From Rosellinia necatrix (lineage: Eukaryota > Ascomycota > Sordariomycetes > Xylariales > Xylariaceae): 64,000 nt of DNA. Of this stretch, positions 1-11,276 are shown piece by piece (the stretch's first letter is position 1; the number at the start of each line of letters is the position of its first letter). The position numbers and the translations under genes were made by a program. Where the stretch lies: NCBI GenBank assembly GCA_021209875.1, contig JAGYVD010000002.1:4464001-4528000 (forward strand). Reading direction: 5' to 3'. The notes under the pieces were generated by a model. That model did no database searches and was not told where the DNA came from. It saw nothing but the letters and a program-made list of their open reading frames with translations.

Positions 1-3000
1 GAGGGCCTAACCAAACTATCCATTCCTAAGGGTCCGATCGACCCCTGATAACAGGCAGCAAGCTCGATTGAGTATTTTAGTCCGCAGCGGTCGCGGTCAA
101 TTGCCCTTATGATTGGTGCGTGCCTGAATCATGCAGACTTGGCACCGCTGAGGGAATGGGCTTACTGTAATTAGATCCCAGACAAACACCCATGTTAGAT
201 AGTAGATGATAAGATGATAAGTCTAAGTTCCCTCTTCGACCTTCAGGACGATCGACACGACCATCAGGATCACCCCATCGAATATTCACTACTCTCACGG
301 ATAATGAGCAGGCGAGTACGAACCACCACCACTCAAGTCATGCAAAGCCGAACTGAACACAAGGAATCCATTGGTTTGGGGGGGTATCACCTGCAGCAGC
401 GCCGCAGAGGTAGGGGACCTGCAGGAAATGCCCAGAGTTGGGTCTCGGGCCAACAACCCAAATCCATCTCGCACGGAACTTCTGAAACAGGCGCCCATCG
501 AATACCTACCTATACGGTCTACGGCACAACTGTACAGATGTACTATATCTATCATGTGGGGTGCACGGCTGGGTAGCAGTGTGACTATGTAGTGTAGTGT
601 AGGTGGTTGGGTGTGGAGAGGATCGATCGTGCCGAAGCCTCTTTTATCATTAGCCAGGTACATGAAACAGGCACAACTCCGTCTCAAGTTCTTCCAGAAA
701 ATGGTGGGCGAGCTTTCTCCAAACCTCGTCCAAGCATAGCTCATGGCTCATTGGGGATGCCCTAGTCACCTACATGCCCAATCAACAACCGCCCCCTGGC
801 CCCCCCTTTTCACCCTGTTGATACTGTAGAATACACGCCACAAGCTTCCGCTCCTACTATCGAGCCCGCCTTGGGCCTATTCAAGCCCAAATCCCGTATA
901 AGGCCGAGGATCGGGATCATTCAACAGCATCAGGCATAGATGGAGTTTAGAGGGTCATCAATGATTGAACAAATACCCCATTTGACAATGGTTTGCCGTG
1001 TGAAAACGGGATCAATGGCTCGGCTGCCCACCCGTCTACATGGCTCAGCCATGGGCTTACCCGTCTTGAACCGAACAGCTCGCAGGCTTCAGTCGATTCG
1101 CTGGGCCGACTGTGTCGTGAGTATAGTTGGCGGTAAGAAAATTCAATAAGACTCTTCGGGTCACAGCCAAATTACGATATACCCGCGGGCGTAGTGAGCC
1201 ATACTGCCGGCCTTGAGATCCCCATCGTCGTCTTGACCGCCGTCATCTTATATCCCCCAACTGTCTAACGTGAAACTGAATGGCCATCTGCCACTCATCC
1301 TACCGAGGTGAATAACGAACACCCGTGGGTCGAGGAAACAAGAGCCGGGTAGCTTCTCCGTTCGCCCTGTCCAGTGGAGCCCAAAATTGCGAGAAAAAAA
1401 AATATATATATCGGGGTGCTCTAGATGTTTTTTTTTTTTTTTGGAAATGTGTGTCATGTCTCCTCAAGCGCGCTACCATGCGTGCACTTACATCACGGCT
1501 CTATCTTTGTTTCATTTCTTCCCTTTTTCTTTCTTTCTTTTATATATATATATATATAGGAATACCCGCCTGAGAGGCTCTAGCTCAATTGAGATAGTTA
1601 AGCTAAAGGCCTACCCGTTCCATCCGCTCTGCCAGCCCCCAGTGGGTATGATTAGGATGTTGTTCACGACGAGCCCCGCAGCACTACGACGCTGATGAGG
1701 AACTATACCGGCTTGGTATGCGGACCAATGTGCTTTGACCTGCCTCTTCTCCCGAGGGGGTGCATCTGAAACGTTAACACCCAAGTAAGCTCTGTTTCAG
1801 TATTTGGTATGCCCTCAACTTGGTACCCAGACAAGGGTCAGTGCCATGGACCGAACCCTTCCCGTATGTTGCACATGATCCGCTCCTACGGTTGGGGCGA
1901 CCCAGCTGTGGGATTTCCGATATTGTTTCGGCCCTATGCATTGGCACATTTGTACGGTCCATATTACTGTATTTGCTCTCTTGCCTGCTTCTACCCAGGC
2001 GGCCGCAGTGATAGAGGCGGCAGTGGCACTAGGCAGTACTATGAGAGGCAACCAGGCCAAGGCGGACCGACTGAGATTCCTCATGTGCCAGTTGGATCGA
2101 GTCCGGCAAAGAACAGAAAGGAGCAATAAAACCCTCCAAGAACGACGCCCACTCGTCCGCCCGCCCGCCCGCCCGCCGGCGCCGGAATAACAACCGGTCC
2201 CGCCGATAAGGACAGAGATCGACTCCTGAAACTCCGTGGACAGGGTCCCTGTTGACCGATTTGACAAAGCTATGGGGTTCTTCCTTGGAAGCTCTGCACT
2301 TGGCGAGTACATGCGGCATAACTCGGGATTCCAGAAGCCAATATTTTCGGGGTTGTCTAGGGCTACCGCTCTGTTGTCCGTGCCCAGCTTGTCGCCGATC
2401 GGCAGCCCATTTCGTAGGGGTAATGGTATTGCCGGCATGCCACCGTGTGGCATGATTACCCGCCCGCGATGATTCTGGTCATTACGATGGTTGCTTGGAC
2501 GTATAGCTCCGAGCATGTGGATAGCGCCCTCGGCCCCCCGGTTCCGTCTAGTGTAGATCTCTGGTATGAGGCTGACATACATTGAACTTGCGCTTTCCTT
2601 CCATCTAAAGCCACCGCCCTAGGTTAATCGATTATCATCACGGCGACGCAATGGATATGAATCGCTCTTCAGCATAGTTCATGGCGCTCGTGATTTACCT
2701 CAGCCTCCGAAGTATACGGCGGGTGACGCACGCCCTCCTGCAAGCCATGTAATATACGTCCCTAGCTAGTATGCCCTAGCTGGGTGTTTTGATCTCGGCG
2801 AAGATATAAATAGGTTTATGTTTGTGATTCGCTTTCCGAAGTGCGGTGCAGTTTCTATGGTGAGATGCTTGCCACTAACATAGGTGCGGTCTTTTGAAAG
2901 CGCCTCCGAGAGTATATATATTTCCTCCCCTTTACATCTAAACTCGGGTGTCGCAACAACCGCGCCACGCCTTATACTTCTTCTATATTGAGCACTGAAA

Positions 3001-4378
3001 TCACCCTTGACTCATTCTGTATGATCTTTGTGGCTCTACGGGAGTTCTCAAGGCTATTGTGTCACCTTACGAGCTTGTGAGACGACTTACCCGATACCAA
3101 ATATCTTAACAAATAGAGAAGAGAACAATGCCAAAACAAGTATGGGGGATTAATATTTGCTAATGCTAGCATTATACAGCACCTTCAGTTATATATACGG
3201 ACCCTATGTGATTAATAGGTGCGGAACGGATTATCTAACGTGGTTTATAAACGGATGAACCAGTTGTGGACACGGTATGAAGACTAGTTGAAGAATCCAA
3301 GGGGGAGAAGGGCGGCCCAATTGGCTGCGGCATGAACACATCAACAGCCCTTTTATCTTTCTTATTTTATTTTATGTTTTCTTGTTTGCTTAGTTTCCAA
3401 GAAAATTTAAGTCTGGCCGGAGCATCACAGACCGATATATAGATAGATGTATTGTTGATACTAAGTCGTTCGATATTTTAGTCCGGATTACGAAGCAATA
3501 CTATAGTACCATATGGCCCTTGTTTAGCCCTGTCCCTGTGCCATATATTGATGTAATTTTTTTTTTTTTTAGTGTTCTGGCGATATATCGACGGGTAGCT
3601 GCCTTGTAAAATAGCTGCATACCCAATATAGCCTCGGCTATCTGAGCTAGTAGCCGGGACAACTCCTCAACCACGATAGAGCTATGAGGCTGCCCGTGCT
3701 CGCTTTGGTTTCTCTCGAATAGGTAGGATCGTAAACACCTTCTTAGAATATCTTCAATCTCCACCCACTCTAGCCCTACTAACACCATCATATTTGTTAA
3801 AGATATGAGAGCGACGGTTTCGAAGACGGCGCACCCTTCTCACCATAATGTGTGATCTTTTTTCCTGTCATATAGGTTCTACCGGTTCCCAACCAACTGC
3901 GTCAGGTACACCAAAGTCACCGCCTACAACCCCGATGCCATGGTATCCATTACATGCCAATATCCGGTACTGGGTCACAAAGTTATTTTCCTCGCCAGAG
4001 AACTCTCGCGAAGCCTATTCCTCCTCCGCGACAATTATCCAAACAAGGGGAGGGGTATGCACCCACCACCACACTGGCCCGTAAATTCCTGGGAAGACGA
4101 AGGATATCCTTATACGTATTTATACAACCCAGTGAATTGGTCCTGGTCAAAATAACATGTAACAGTCACCGCGTTAGCCGCTTTTTCCCGTAGGCCTTAT
4201 ATATATAACTAGAAGCTAAGCACAAGTATGGCGTAGGCGATGATGGTAGATCATAATTATGAACAGCTAGAGATTAGGCTATAATATTTTTAAACGGGTT
4301 AGAGGTATAAATAAATAAATAACAAGGTTAAAGAAAAGAATATTTATGATGTTTGCGTGTTGAGAGTCGATTACTCGG
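1..4378. other. Left flank, no supported gene
   Basis: I find no gene here that I can defend. Many short open frames exist but none shows a recognisable family, and the longest (minus strand, about 1815-2582, 255 codons) reads as low-complexity Arg/Gly/Ser-rich sequence around a GCCC repeat at about 2155-2180, so it is probably chance. From about 2.6 kb rightward the DNA becomes AT-rich with many TA steps, as in mutated repeat DNA. Simple tracts include T15 (1428-1442), (TA)9 (1541-1558) and T14 (3557-3570). A minus-strand open frame at about 3570-3791 reads more like protein than its surroundings but I cannot assign it. Confidence 0.5.
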
Positions 4379-4702
4379 GAGCGCGTTCGTGACAATGGAT
4401 CGAGAAACCAACGACTACTAGAAGTATGGGAAACCCTGCGAGAACAAGAAAATCGATGGATTTTACACACCGATATACGATATAAGATCTGGTATGATCA
4501 TCTCTTGGCCGAGGGAACGCATTTCGCGAGCTTCTGCATAGCCCCGCCGTGTTATGGTAAACACTACGAAGAGTTGACTCGCTGGTAAGGGGGGCGTGGA
4601 ATTAACTGGCAAGATACTTTTTCTTATATGCGTGGCATGCTGCATGCATTCCATACCCCGAATCTTGAACCCGTGGAGATGGCCTGGTCACACAAGCAGT
4701 AA
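4379..4702 (+). pseudogene. Coding-like fragment, unassigned, interrupted by a stop
   Basis: One plus frame reads as plausible protein for about 107 codons, rich in Trp, Tyr, His and charged residues, with an in-frame TAA at 4586-4588 and another at 4700-4702. Just downstream, in a different frame, about 4874-4970 also reads like a protein C-terminus. This could be a decayed gene or a gene with introns that I failed to model; the surrounding DNA is AT-rich. I recognise no family and have no start codon or splice sites to offer, so treat it as a lead only. Confidence 0.2.
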
Positions 4703-6825
4703 ACATCATATTCAGCACATTCAAAGGGTAACGCGGCATTATGCCCAACGACGGCGCCGGGTAACTTCCACACCACTCTAACGTAGTTCCATATCCTTCT
4801 CGCAATCGTGAAGAACATAAAGCGGCCAAGGGAATAGTTCGTTTGCCACTACATATACTCATCCTATACCCAGGGAAAGCGCAGAGCTCTATGGTGTGTG
4901 GGGATTATATGAGGCTCCTGGCCGTGTGCCAAGCGTCGATAAGACAAGTGATACCCCCATACAGATTTAATAATGATATAACTAGTTAGTAATAACATAT
5001 AGCATCTTATATGGTGGCTCGGGGGCAGCTAGAAATATAGGGTTGAATGGGCACCGGTCTATTTCTCCTGATGAACTCTAGATAGGCCATATTAGTACTA
5101 GGTGCAACGGTTGTGGTGGGTGGCCATGAAGTTTATATCTTGATATCTGGGAGATATTGGTTCCTCGGTCAAGTTTACGGTGGTTAATGACGGTAGTTAG
5201 TGACGGTACCAGGCAGCAGATGACTTGCCGTGCCTTATGACTTACAATATTATTAGCTGGCCTACGTACTAGGCAGCCTACCCGAGCAGTGCCTAGATTT
5301 GTTGAGGTATCTATCCGAGGTAAACACAGGATATACCGAAGTAGACTTTGTGAGTGTCCTCATCCCGTGTTGCCACATTATTTACATGGTTTTGAGCGAA
5401 TGCATGTTTTGGTGCTATTGACTTTTCATCATTATACACGACTTAGGTAACAGGTAGGTTTGTTCTGATGTAGAGAAATGCACCCTATCTAACCTACCTT
5501 ACTACAAGTAGGTGCATGTAGCTGTGTAAGTGTTTACCCACCCCAGGTCGGATATGTATGCATTTGTCTAGGTACCTGGCTACGATATGGGCAGCTAACT
5601 AGCTGTACCTTGTACCTAGGTAGCTCTTTCTACCTTAAACTACGTGGTGCAGAAGGTTGGTCAGTAGAGACAAACCACTTTAAGTTTCGCGTTGGGAAAA
5701 GGTAGGTACACGACGTCAAGTGGTCTGGTAGGCAGCCTAAGTACCTTAGTAACTAACCTACCTGCTGGGGCACCACTCTTTTTTTTTTTTTTTTTTTCAA
5801 GGGTAAAAAAAAAATAAATTAGTGGGTTCTGACACTATAACTGCACATGCACGGCATACAGTAGGTACTACGTACCTGCCCTGCCGCCCGGCCGTCTATT
5901 GGATAAGGTTAAGTAAGGTATGTCCCAAAACCAACAGCCCTGTGTATCATCCACATCCAATATTGTTGGTTAAACATCGTCAGTCAATATTGACTCCCGA
6001 GTTTACCGCTATCATCTGCATATCTTACGTCTTGGGCATTGCTTGATCAAATTCTACACCCGCCACCTCTCCACTGTTTGGTATTCTAGCTGCTCCTACC
6101 AACCTTGCTGCCTTGGGGTTAGCCAAGTCCCTAGGCAGGGACGTACAAGCAGTAATGACTGCATTTGCCTACTTACCTACCTACTTACCTATCTATCCGC
6201 CCGTGGCTTACTGCCTGTGTATCTACCTAGGTGAGATGCGAATAATGTTCTTTATGTAAATAGTGTACCTACTGAATGCCGGCTCCGGCTTCCGTTTGTG
6301 CTGGGCGACCGACAGTCCGGGCTTACAGGGTATTTAAGAGGTGCGAAGTAACTATGTACTAACTAATGTGTTGATGGGAGGCAGGTTAAGCTAGCTTCTT
6401 TCGGGTAATGTACTGGTCGAAGTAGTACCTAGGTAGGCAAAGCGGGATCGCTAGTGCTAGTGCACAGGGAGCGCAAAAAAGGGAATGGGAGCGCGCTTCC
6501 GATATTCTTTTCTTTCTTTTCGCGTCGCGTGGCTTATCTAAATCTTAAGTGAGCACCTAGGTAGGTAGGTTCCAATACCAGGTAGGTAAGTAGGTATCCA
6601 AGGTGTCAATCGATTGCTTGATTGTCCAATTCCACCTGCACAGCACACTTAAGGTTGGCTCTGGAAACCCCCGCCAAACCATGGTCCGGACTGATTCAAT
6701 GTACTCACAGCAACAAATACAAACTCGACGTGGACTGCCTCACACTCGCATCTGATAACCTACATACATACACATACACACTACTCATACGCACTACTCA
6801 TACACTACTCGCCCGGGTACTGCAC

Positions 6826-6829
<4 letters not shown>
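4703..6829. other. Intergenic, AT-rich, TACC/CCTAGG motifs
   Basis: No gene seen. The stretch from about 5.1 to 6.6 kb is dense in short TACC/GGTA words and CCTAGG palindromes (for example near 5560-5640, 6225, 6427, 6555-6600). A T19 tract (5779-5797) is followed seven bases later by A10 (5805-5814), forming an inverted homopolymer pair. The right part is probably the distal promoter of the forkhead gene. Confidence 0.5.
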
Positions 6830-6856
<27 letters not shown>

Positions 6857-6945
6857 ACCTCTCTCTCTCTCTACCTCTCTCTCTCTCTATCTCTCTATCC
6901 CTTTCTCTCTCCCTCTCTCTCTCTCTCTCTCTCGCTCTCTCTCTC
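6830..6945 (+). repeat. (CT)n polypyrimidine tract
   Basis: About 115 bases of almost pure CT dinucleotide with occasional A, G and extra C interruptions, followed by C-rich CCCCT repeats to about 6975. It lies about 0.7 kb upstream of the forkhead start codon. Pyrimidine-rich tracts are common in promoters and 5' leaders of filamentous fungi, so a leader or promoter role is possible but not shown. Confidence 0.9.
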
Positions 6946-7098
6946 AACCTCCCCTCCCCTCCCCTCCTCCCCCCTTGCGATTCCCACCTCCACATCTGCG
7001 ACAGCCTCGGGCGATCCTCGTCGGTTCTCCCACACCCCTGCAGTTTGCGCACTTGCGACAAGAACTAGTTACGGCGAGTGAGCGTCTTTATAATCGCC

Positions 7099-7195
7099 TC
7101 GACGCTGCGACCAGGGCCAGGGCCAGGACCCAGAACCCAAGGCCCAAGAGACCCAAGACTGGGACCAAGACCCAAGACCCAAGACCCCAGGACCT
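7099..7195 (+). repeat. Imperfect minisatellite, CCCAAGA/CCAGGG units
   Basis: Purine-rich imperfect tandem units of 6-14 bases built from CCAGG, ACCCA and CCAAGA words. It sits between the CT tract and the CAACCAT repeat in the probable 5' leader of the forkhead gene. No coding frame is supported. Confidence 0.7.
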
Positions 7196-7304
7196 GGATT
7201 TCCAGCTTCGAGCGAGACCACCAAGTAGGTAGTTAGCAAAAGCACAACCACCAAAGACTAAAGCAGCAAAACACACACCAGAGACCAAAGGACCAGGATT
7301 AATT

Positions 7305-7432
7305 CAACCGTCAACCGGTCAACCATCAATCATCAACCATCAACCATCATCAACCATCAACCATCAACCATCATCAACCGCCACTCACCACCAACCACCA
7401 ACCACCAACCACCACCAACCACCAACCACCCA
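7305..7432 (+). repeat. Imperfect CAACCAT / CAACCAC tandem repeat
   Basis: Tandem copies of ATCAACC then ACCAACC, about 128 bases in all, degenerate in unit length (7 and 10 bases). It ends about 190 bases before the forkhead start codon, so it is probably transcribed as part of that gene's 5' leader. Together with the CT tract and the CCCAAGA repeat it makes this leader unusually repetitive. Confidence 0.8.
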
Positions 7433-7623
7433 CCGTCCACTCTGCCGCCTCGGCCTCTTGTTGCTTTCGCGCAGCGAGACGAGACCATCCGTCTCCCGCC
7501 CGCGCGATTACAACAAACTACCCGTCGCCGTCTTCTGTCTCCCGCGCGCAAATCCCACTTCACCATCTCCCCCAATCCAACGCGGGCTGTCATGGGTCTA
7601 GCCTGACCGGAGCCTCGTCCAAC

Positions 7624-9853
7624 ATGCCGCCCTCCTCCAAGAGATCCCAGCGGACTCGCCGAGTCCGGGATAAAAGCCCTAGCCCTCCCGTTGCCGAGCA
7701 GTCGTCGCCCACGCGCCCGACCAAGCGAAGGAGAAAGGTGTGTTTCCATGTCAACGGCTGATCGTAGCCTCCTCTGCATTGCCTTCCCGCCTCGCCCGCC
7801 CGCCTCTAGAGAGAGTTATGCTGACCACGTCTCGACGTGCTAGATCGAGGAGCCACCCTCTGAACCCGTTGAGGAGGAGAGCTCGAGCCTGACTGTCGAG
7901 GCACCCGCCGCCGATGGTGTTGACGGCGCAGAACCTGGAGCCGAAGCGGACGCCGAAGAAGACGACCACCTGGTCACCCAAGTCGCGCAGTCTCTGCGCA
8001 GCCTCCCCACGCATGCGAGCAAGGACCATGCCAATGCGATCCACGAGTCTAACAAGGGCATCGCCGCCTATGCCAAGATCGCGGCACAGGACTGGACCTA
8101 CTACATCAAATACACCTCTGTCAATATCGGCAGAAACACGGATGCCCAAGACCCGGACGATCCCACCTTCGTTCACATCGATCTCGGCCCGTCCAAGACC
8201 TTCTCGCGCCAGGCAGCCAGCATCTACTTCGACTCCGAACTCGGGAAGTGGTTCCTCCAAGCAAAGGGCCGCAACGGCCTCAGGGTGGACGATGAAATCC
8301 TACGGAAATCGGATCCGCCCCATAGCCTTGGCAGCGGCGAGGTGATCGAGATTGGCGGTTTGGAGATGATGTTTGTCCTACCCGCTAACTTCGGCCGTGT
8401 ACACATCAACCCCAAGTATTTGGAACAGGCCGGGATAATTGCTCCCTCGACCGATTCCAGGACCGCTCTGCCGCCCCTTCCTTCCTCCGAGCAGTCGTCT
8501 TCCCACCCCGGACGAGGAAGCGCGACACCCCGCAACCAAAATAACCAGCAACCCATCGCTCCAGCACCACCCGATTACAAACGCCCCGGCACGCCGCCAT
8601 CGGCGAAGAGCCGCGTGCCGGCATCCCAAATGAGGACCCCGGCTCACAACCCGATCAGCAGTCAAGACGATATTGATTTGACCAAGGACGAGAACAAGCA
8701 TATCAAGCCACACTACAGCTATGCTCAGCTTATCACACAGGCCATCATCAGCGCGCCAGGCGAGAAGCTTAATTTGGCCGGTATCTACTCGTACATCACG
8801 GAAAACTACGCCTACTACAGGCACCAACCGGTGTCTGGCTGGCAGGTGAGACCCTACTGGAATAGTTGCTCCATCTTAATCGATGCTAATCATCCTGTAG
8901 AATTCAATCCGGCATAACTTATCCCTGAACAAAGCCTTTAGTAAGGCGCCTCGGTCCACTGACGAGCCAGGAAAAGGAATGAAGTGGGAGATAGTCCCCG
9001 AGCATCGCGCTGAGATGATCCGGACCTGCTGGAGGGGCGGCCGAGGAGGCCACCGCGGCTCTTCCGCCCCCTCATCTCCGAGTCAACCTAGCCAGATGAC
9101 CTATATCACCTCAGGGCCTAAAGATATGGCTCGTAAAGAACCTGGTTCGACTCGCAAACGCAAGGCGGTCTCACCTGGCACCTCGCCGCCCCCCAGAACG
9201 TCGTTGATACAGTCCCAGGTAACTCCTGATCGGAGACTGCTGACAACGAATCTCCATGATGACAGTCCGCTTCCGCGTGGCCATAGACGCATGCAACAGG
9301 CAAGCTCCTTCGCGGACATCCCTCAGTCGCCACCGGCGTTGTCGTCTTCGTATCTCCCGGACGAAGGGGCCTCCTTTGTCACACCCGCGCCACAGCGTCT
9401 TCATCCGAGACTTGCCCCTCCCAGTACTGCGCAGAGACCGAGTCAGCATATGCCAACGAGTTCACCCGCTCCGTTTTGGAAGTATGTTGACGTCCACAGC
9501 ACACCACTCAAGCCCCATTACGATGTCAGCCCCACCAAGCCCTCTGGCCTCCCCAACAGTAGCAGCCCCCCCGCGCCTGCTGGCGTTGATCATTCGCCCA
9601 CAGCCAGCCCAACCCGAACTTCTCGGGGAGATACGATAGAGCGGGCTGCGGATGTTGACAAGGTTGAGGAAGAGAACGAGGAGGAAAGCGAGTACGATTT
9701 AACAAAGTAGGTGAACCCCGTAATACACGCCGAATCGGTATGGTTGAAGAGATGCTGATGATTACCGCTAGAGGCTTCCAAAGCATTGGGTCCTTCCACT
9801 CTGCTCCCAGTTTTGGGTCCAATGGGGTCCATGCCGCAAGATCTACCAAATAA
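7624..9853 (+). CDS. Forkhead transcription factor with FHA domain (Fkh1/Fkh2 type)
   Basis: Four exons: 7624-7737, 7844-8845, 8901-9706 and 9772-9853, giving 667 residues. An Arg/Lys-rich N-terminus (1-38) is followed by an acidic linker, an FHA domain at about 115-218 (NIGRNTD, then SRQAASI and RNGLRVDD) and a forkhead winged helix from about 326 ([10 protein letters not shown], then [13 protein letters not shown] across intron 2). The tail is Ser/Pro-rich. FHA plus forkhead is the layout of yeast Fkh1/Fkh2, nuclear regulators of cell-cycle and developmental genes; that role is inferred here. Introns have good signals, with branch-like GCTGAC and GCTGAT in introns 1 and 3. Intron 3 (9707-9771) is needed for the last 27 or so residues; if it is retained, translation stops at once at TAG 9708-9710. 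Start chosen as the first ATG in frame with exon 2. Confidence 0.93.
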
Positions 9854-11276
9854 CTTGTGATCTAGCAAAGTAGCAAGAATTTGGGCGCCCTACATACACC
9901 CTCGTTGTAGCGTCCCGTCGCTATTTCTCATTATTATCGGTTGCATAGGGGTCCGGCCTGGTATGGGAGTCAAAAAATGATTCCGCGGTGTCTGGGATCT
10001 GCATTCGAGGCGGAGCATGGGTTGTACTAGGGGAACCACCGGTTGGGGGGGCGCTTTTTGTTGTTTTAACGATCGTGAACGTGTTTGCCACAGAGCTATC
10101 CCTCGTGGTATGTGTACATGTTTGAGGCTTTTCATGTCGACTTTTAACGAACTGGCCTGCGTAATTTTCGCTCCGAGAGGATGGGCGGCGTTTGGAGTCG
10201 AGAGGGTAATGAGGGTACTACGGGATAAAAGGTAATACCACCCGGTGATGGGAGGTCGGGCGTTTTGCATCATTCCACGCCCATTTACGAACGCCTGCCT
10301 TGCAAGGTTGGCGTTACTAGCCGTCTGTGAACGGGAACCAACCGAAACTAGACAGATAAATAGACTAAACGCGATAGATCTGTCAACCCTTATTGCTCAT
10401 CCCATGTCATTTGCCGTCAAATTCCCCCTTCTAACCTCTGTTGGAATATCCATACCGTCTAAATGATAATCAAACTAGCGGTAAGTATCCCTGAGATGCT
10501 AATAACGGCGTTAGTTTCTAGAGACCAAGTACAGCCATAAATGCTTGTTTTATATTCTATTTTATTCTATTTTATTTTATTCTATTTTATTTTATTTTAT
10601 GATTGTTTATAATTGGGGACATGAGGTAAAGTTCGTGGAACCAACAAGATTCCTACTTTTGGATTGAGGGTGTCTCTGGTCACAGCCTGTCAGCTTCTTG
10701 TCGCGAGAATAACCAATGAGTATATGAGGAAAGGAACGACACTTGCGAAGTCATTTTACTCTTTGCTTTCCCAAGCTATGTGGTTTCTTGTAGAGCTAAG
10801 ATTTCACACTGAATCATAACGATGAGAGAAAAGACCCAGAGTGAAGAAGCTCTATTTGATCATGGCCTAATAGACATATTTTTTTGCCAGACCCAACTAC
10901 CTAAGTCCGAACCTACCCCCTAACCCTATGAATTTCCTCTCCCTACCTTCCCCTTTTTTTTTTTTTTTGTCGTTTCTCGTCCAATCCAGCCCAAAATGCG
11001 AGTGTGTGAGAGGTGTGATGCAATGTAAAAAAACCAAAAAACAAAAAGAAAATCATGGGAGGACTAAGCATGGGAATATATACAATATGAAACGCCACCA
11101 ATATAGGAGCGAAGCCCTCCCGTTAGTTCCAGTATGAATCCTAATGACACCCTTACTACGAATATGCAATATGATACACAACACCATGCCGCCCCTCTAA
11201 TGATGTGCCGCAAAAACAAATAAAACATTAGTCTGTTGTCTGATTAAATTGTCCACGATCCGGAGTGCATTGTAGA
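9854..11276. other. Intergenic between two convergent genes
   Basis: No gene supported. This should contain the 3' ends of the forkhead (+) and CLU (-) transcripts. It holds an AT pentanucleotide repeat (10549-10600), a T13-type tract at about 10957-10969 and otherwise unremarkable sequence. Open frames here are short and unlike any family I know. Confidence 0.6.
10549..10600 (+). repeat. TTTTA/TTCTA pentanucleotide repeat
   Basis: About ten tandem pentamers of TTTTA and TTCTA type in the intergenic space between the convergent forkhead and CLU genes. No function evident. Confidence 0.85.

Noticed and set aside
1815..2582. Minus-strand open frame of 255 codons
   Set aside because: No recognisable motif; composition follows local GC-rich repeats, and no splice partners or conserved blocks are visible.
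6750..6758. ATCTGATAA, matching the site of fungal iron-regulating GATA factors
   Set aside because: It lies upstream of the forkhead gene, not near the ferric reductase, and a single nine-base match is expected by chance.
6855..7061. Open frames through the CT tract giving Ser-Leu or Arg-Glu repeats
   Set aside because: These are translations of a dinucleotide repeat, not a gene.
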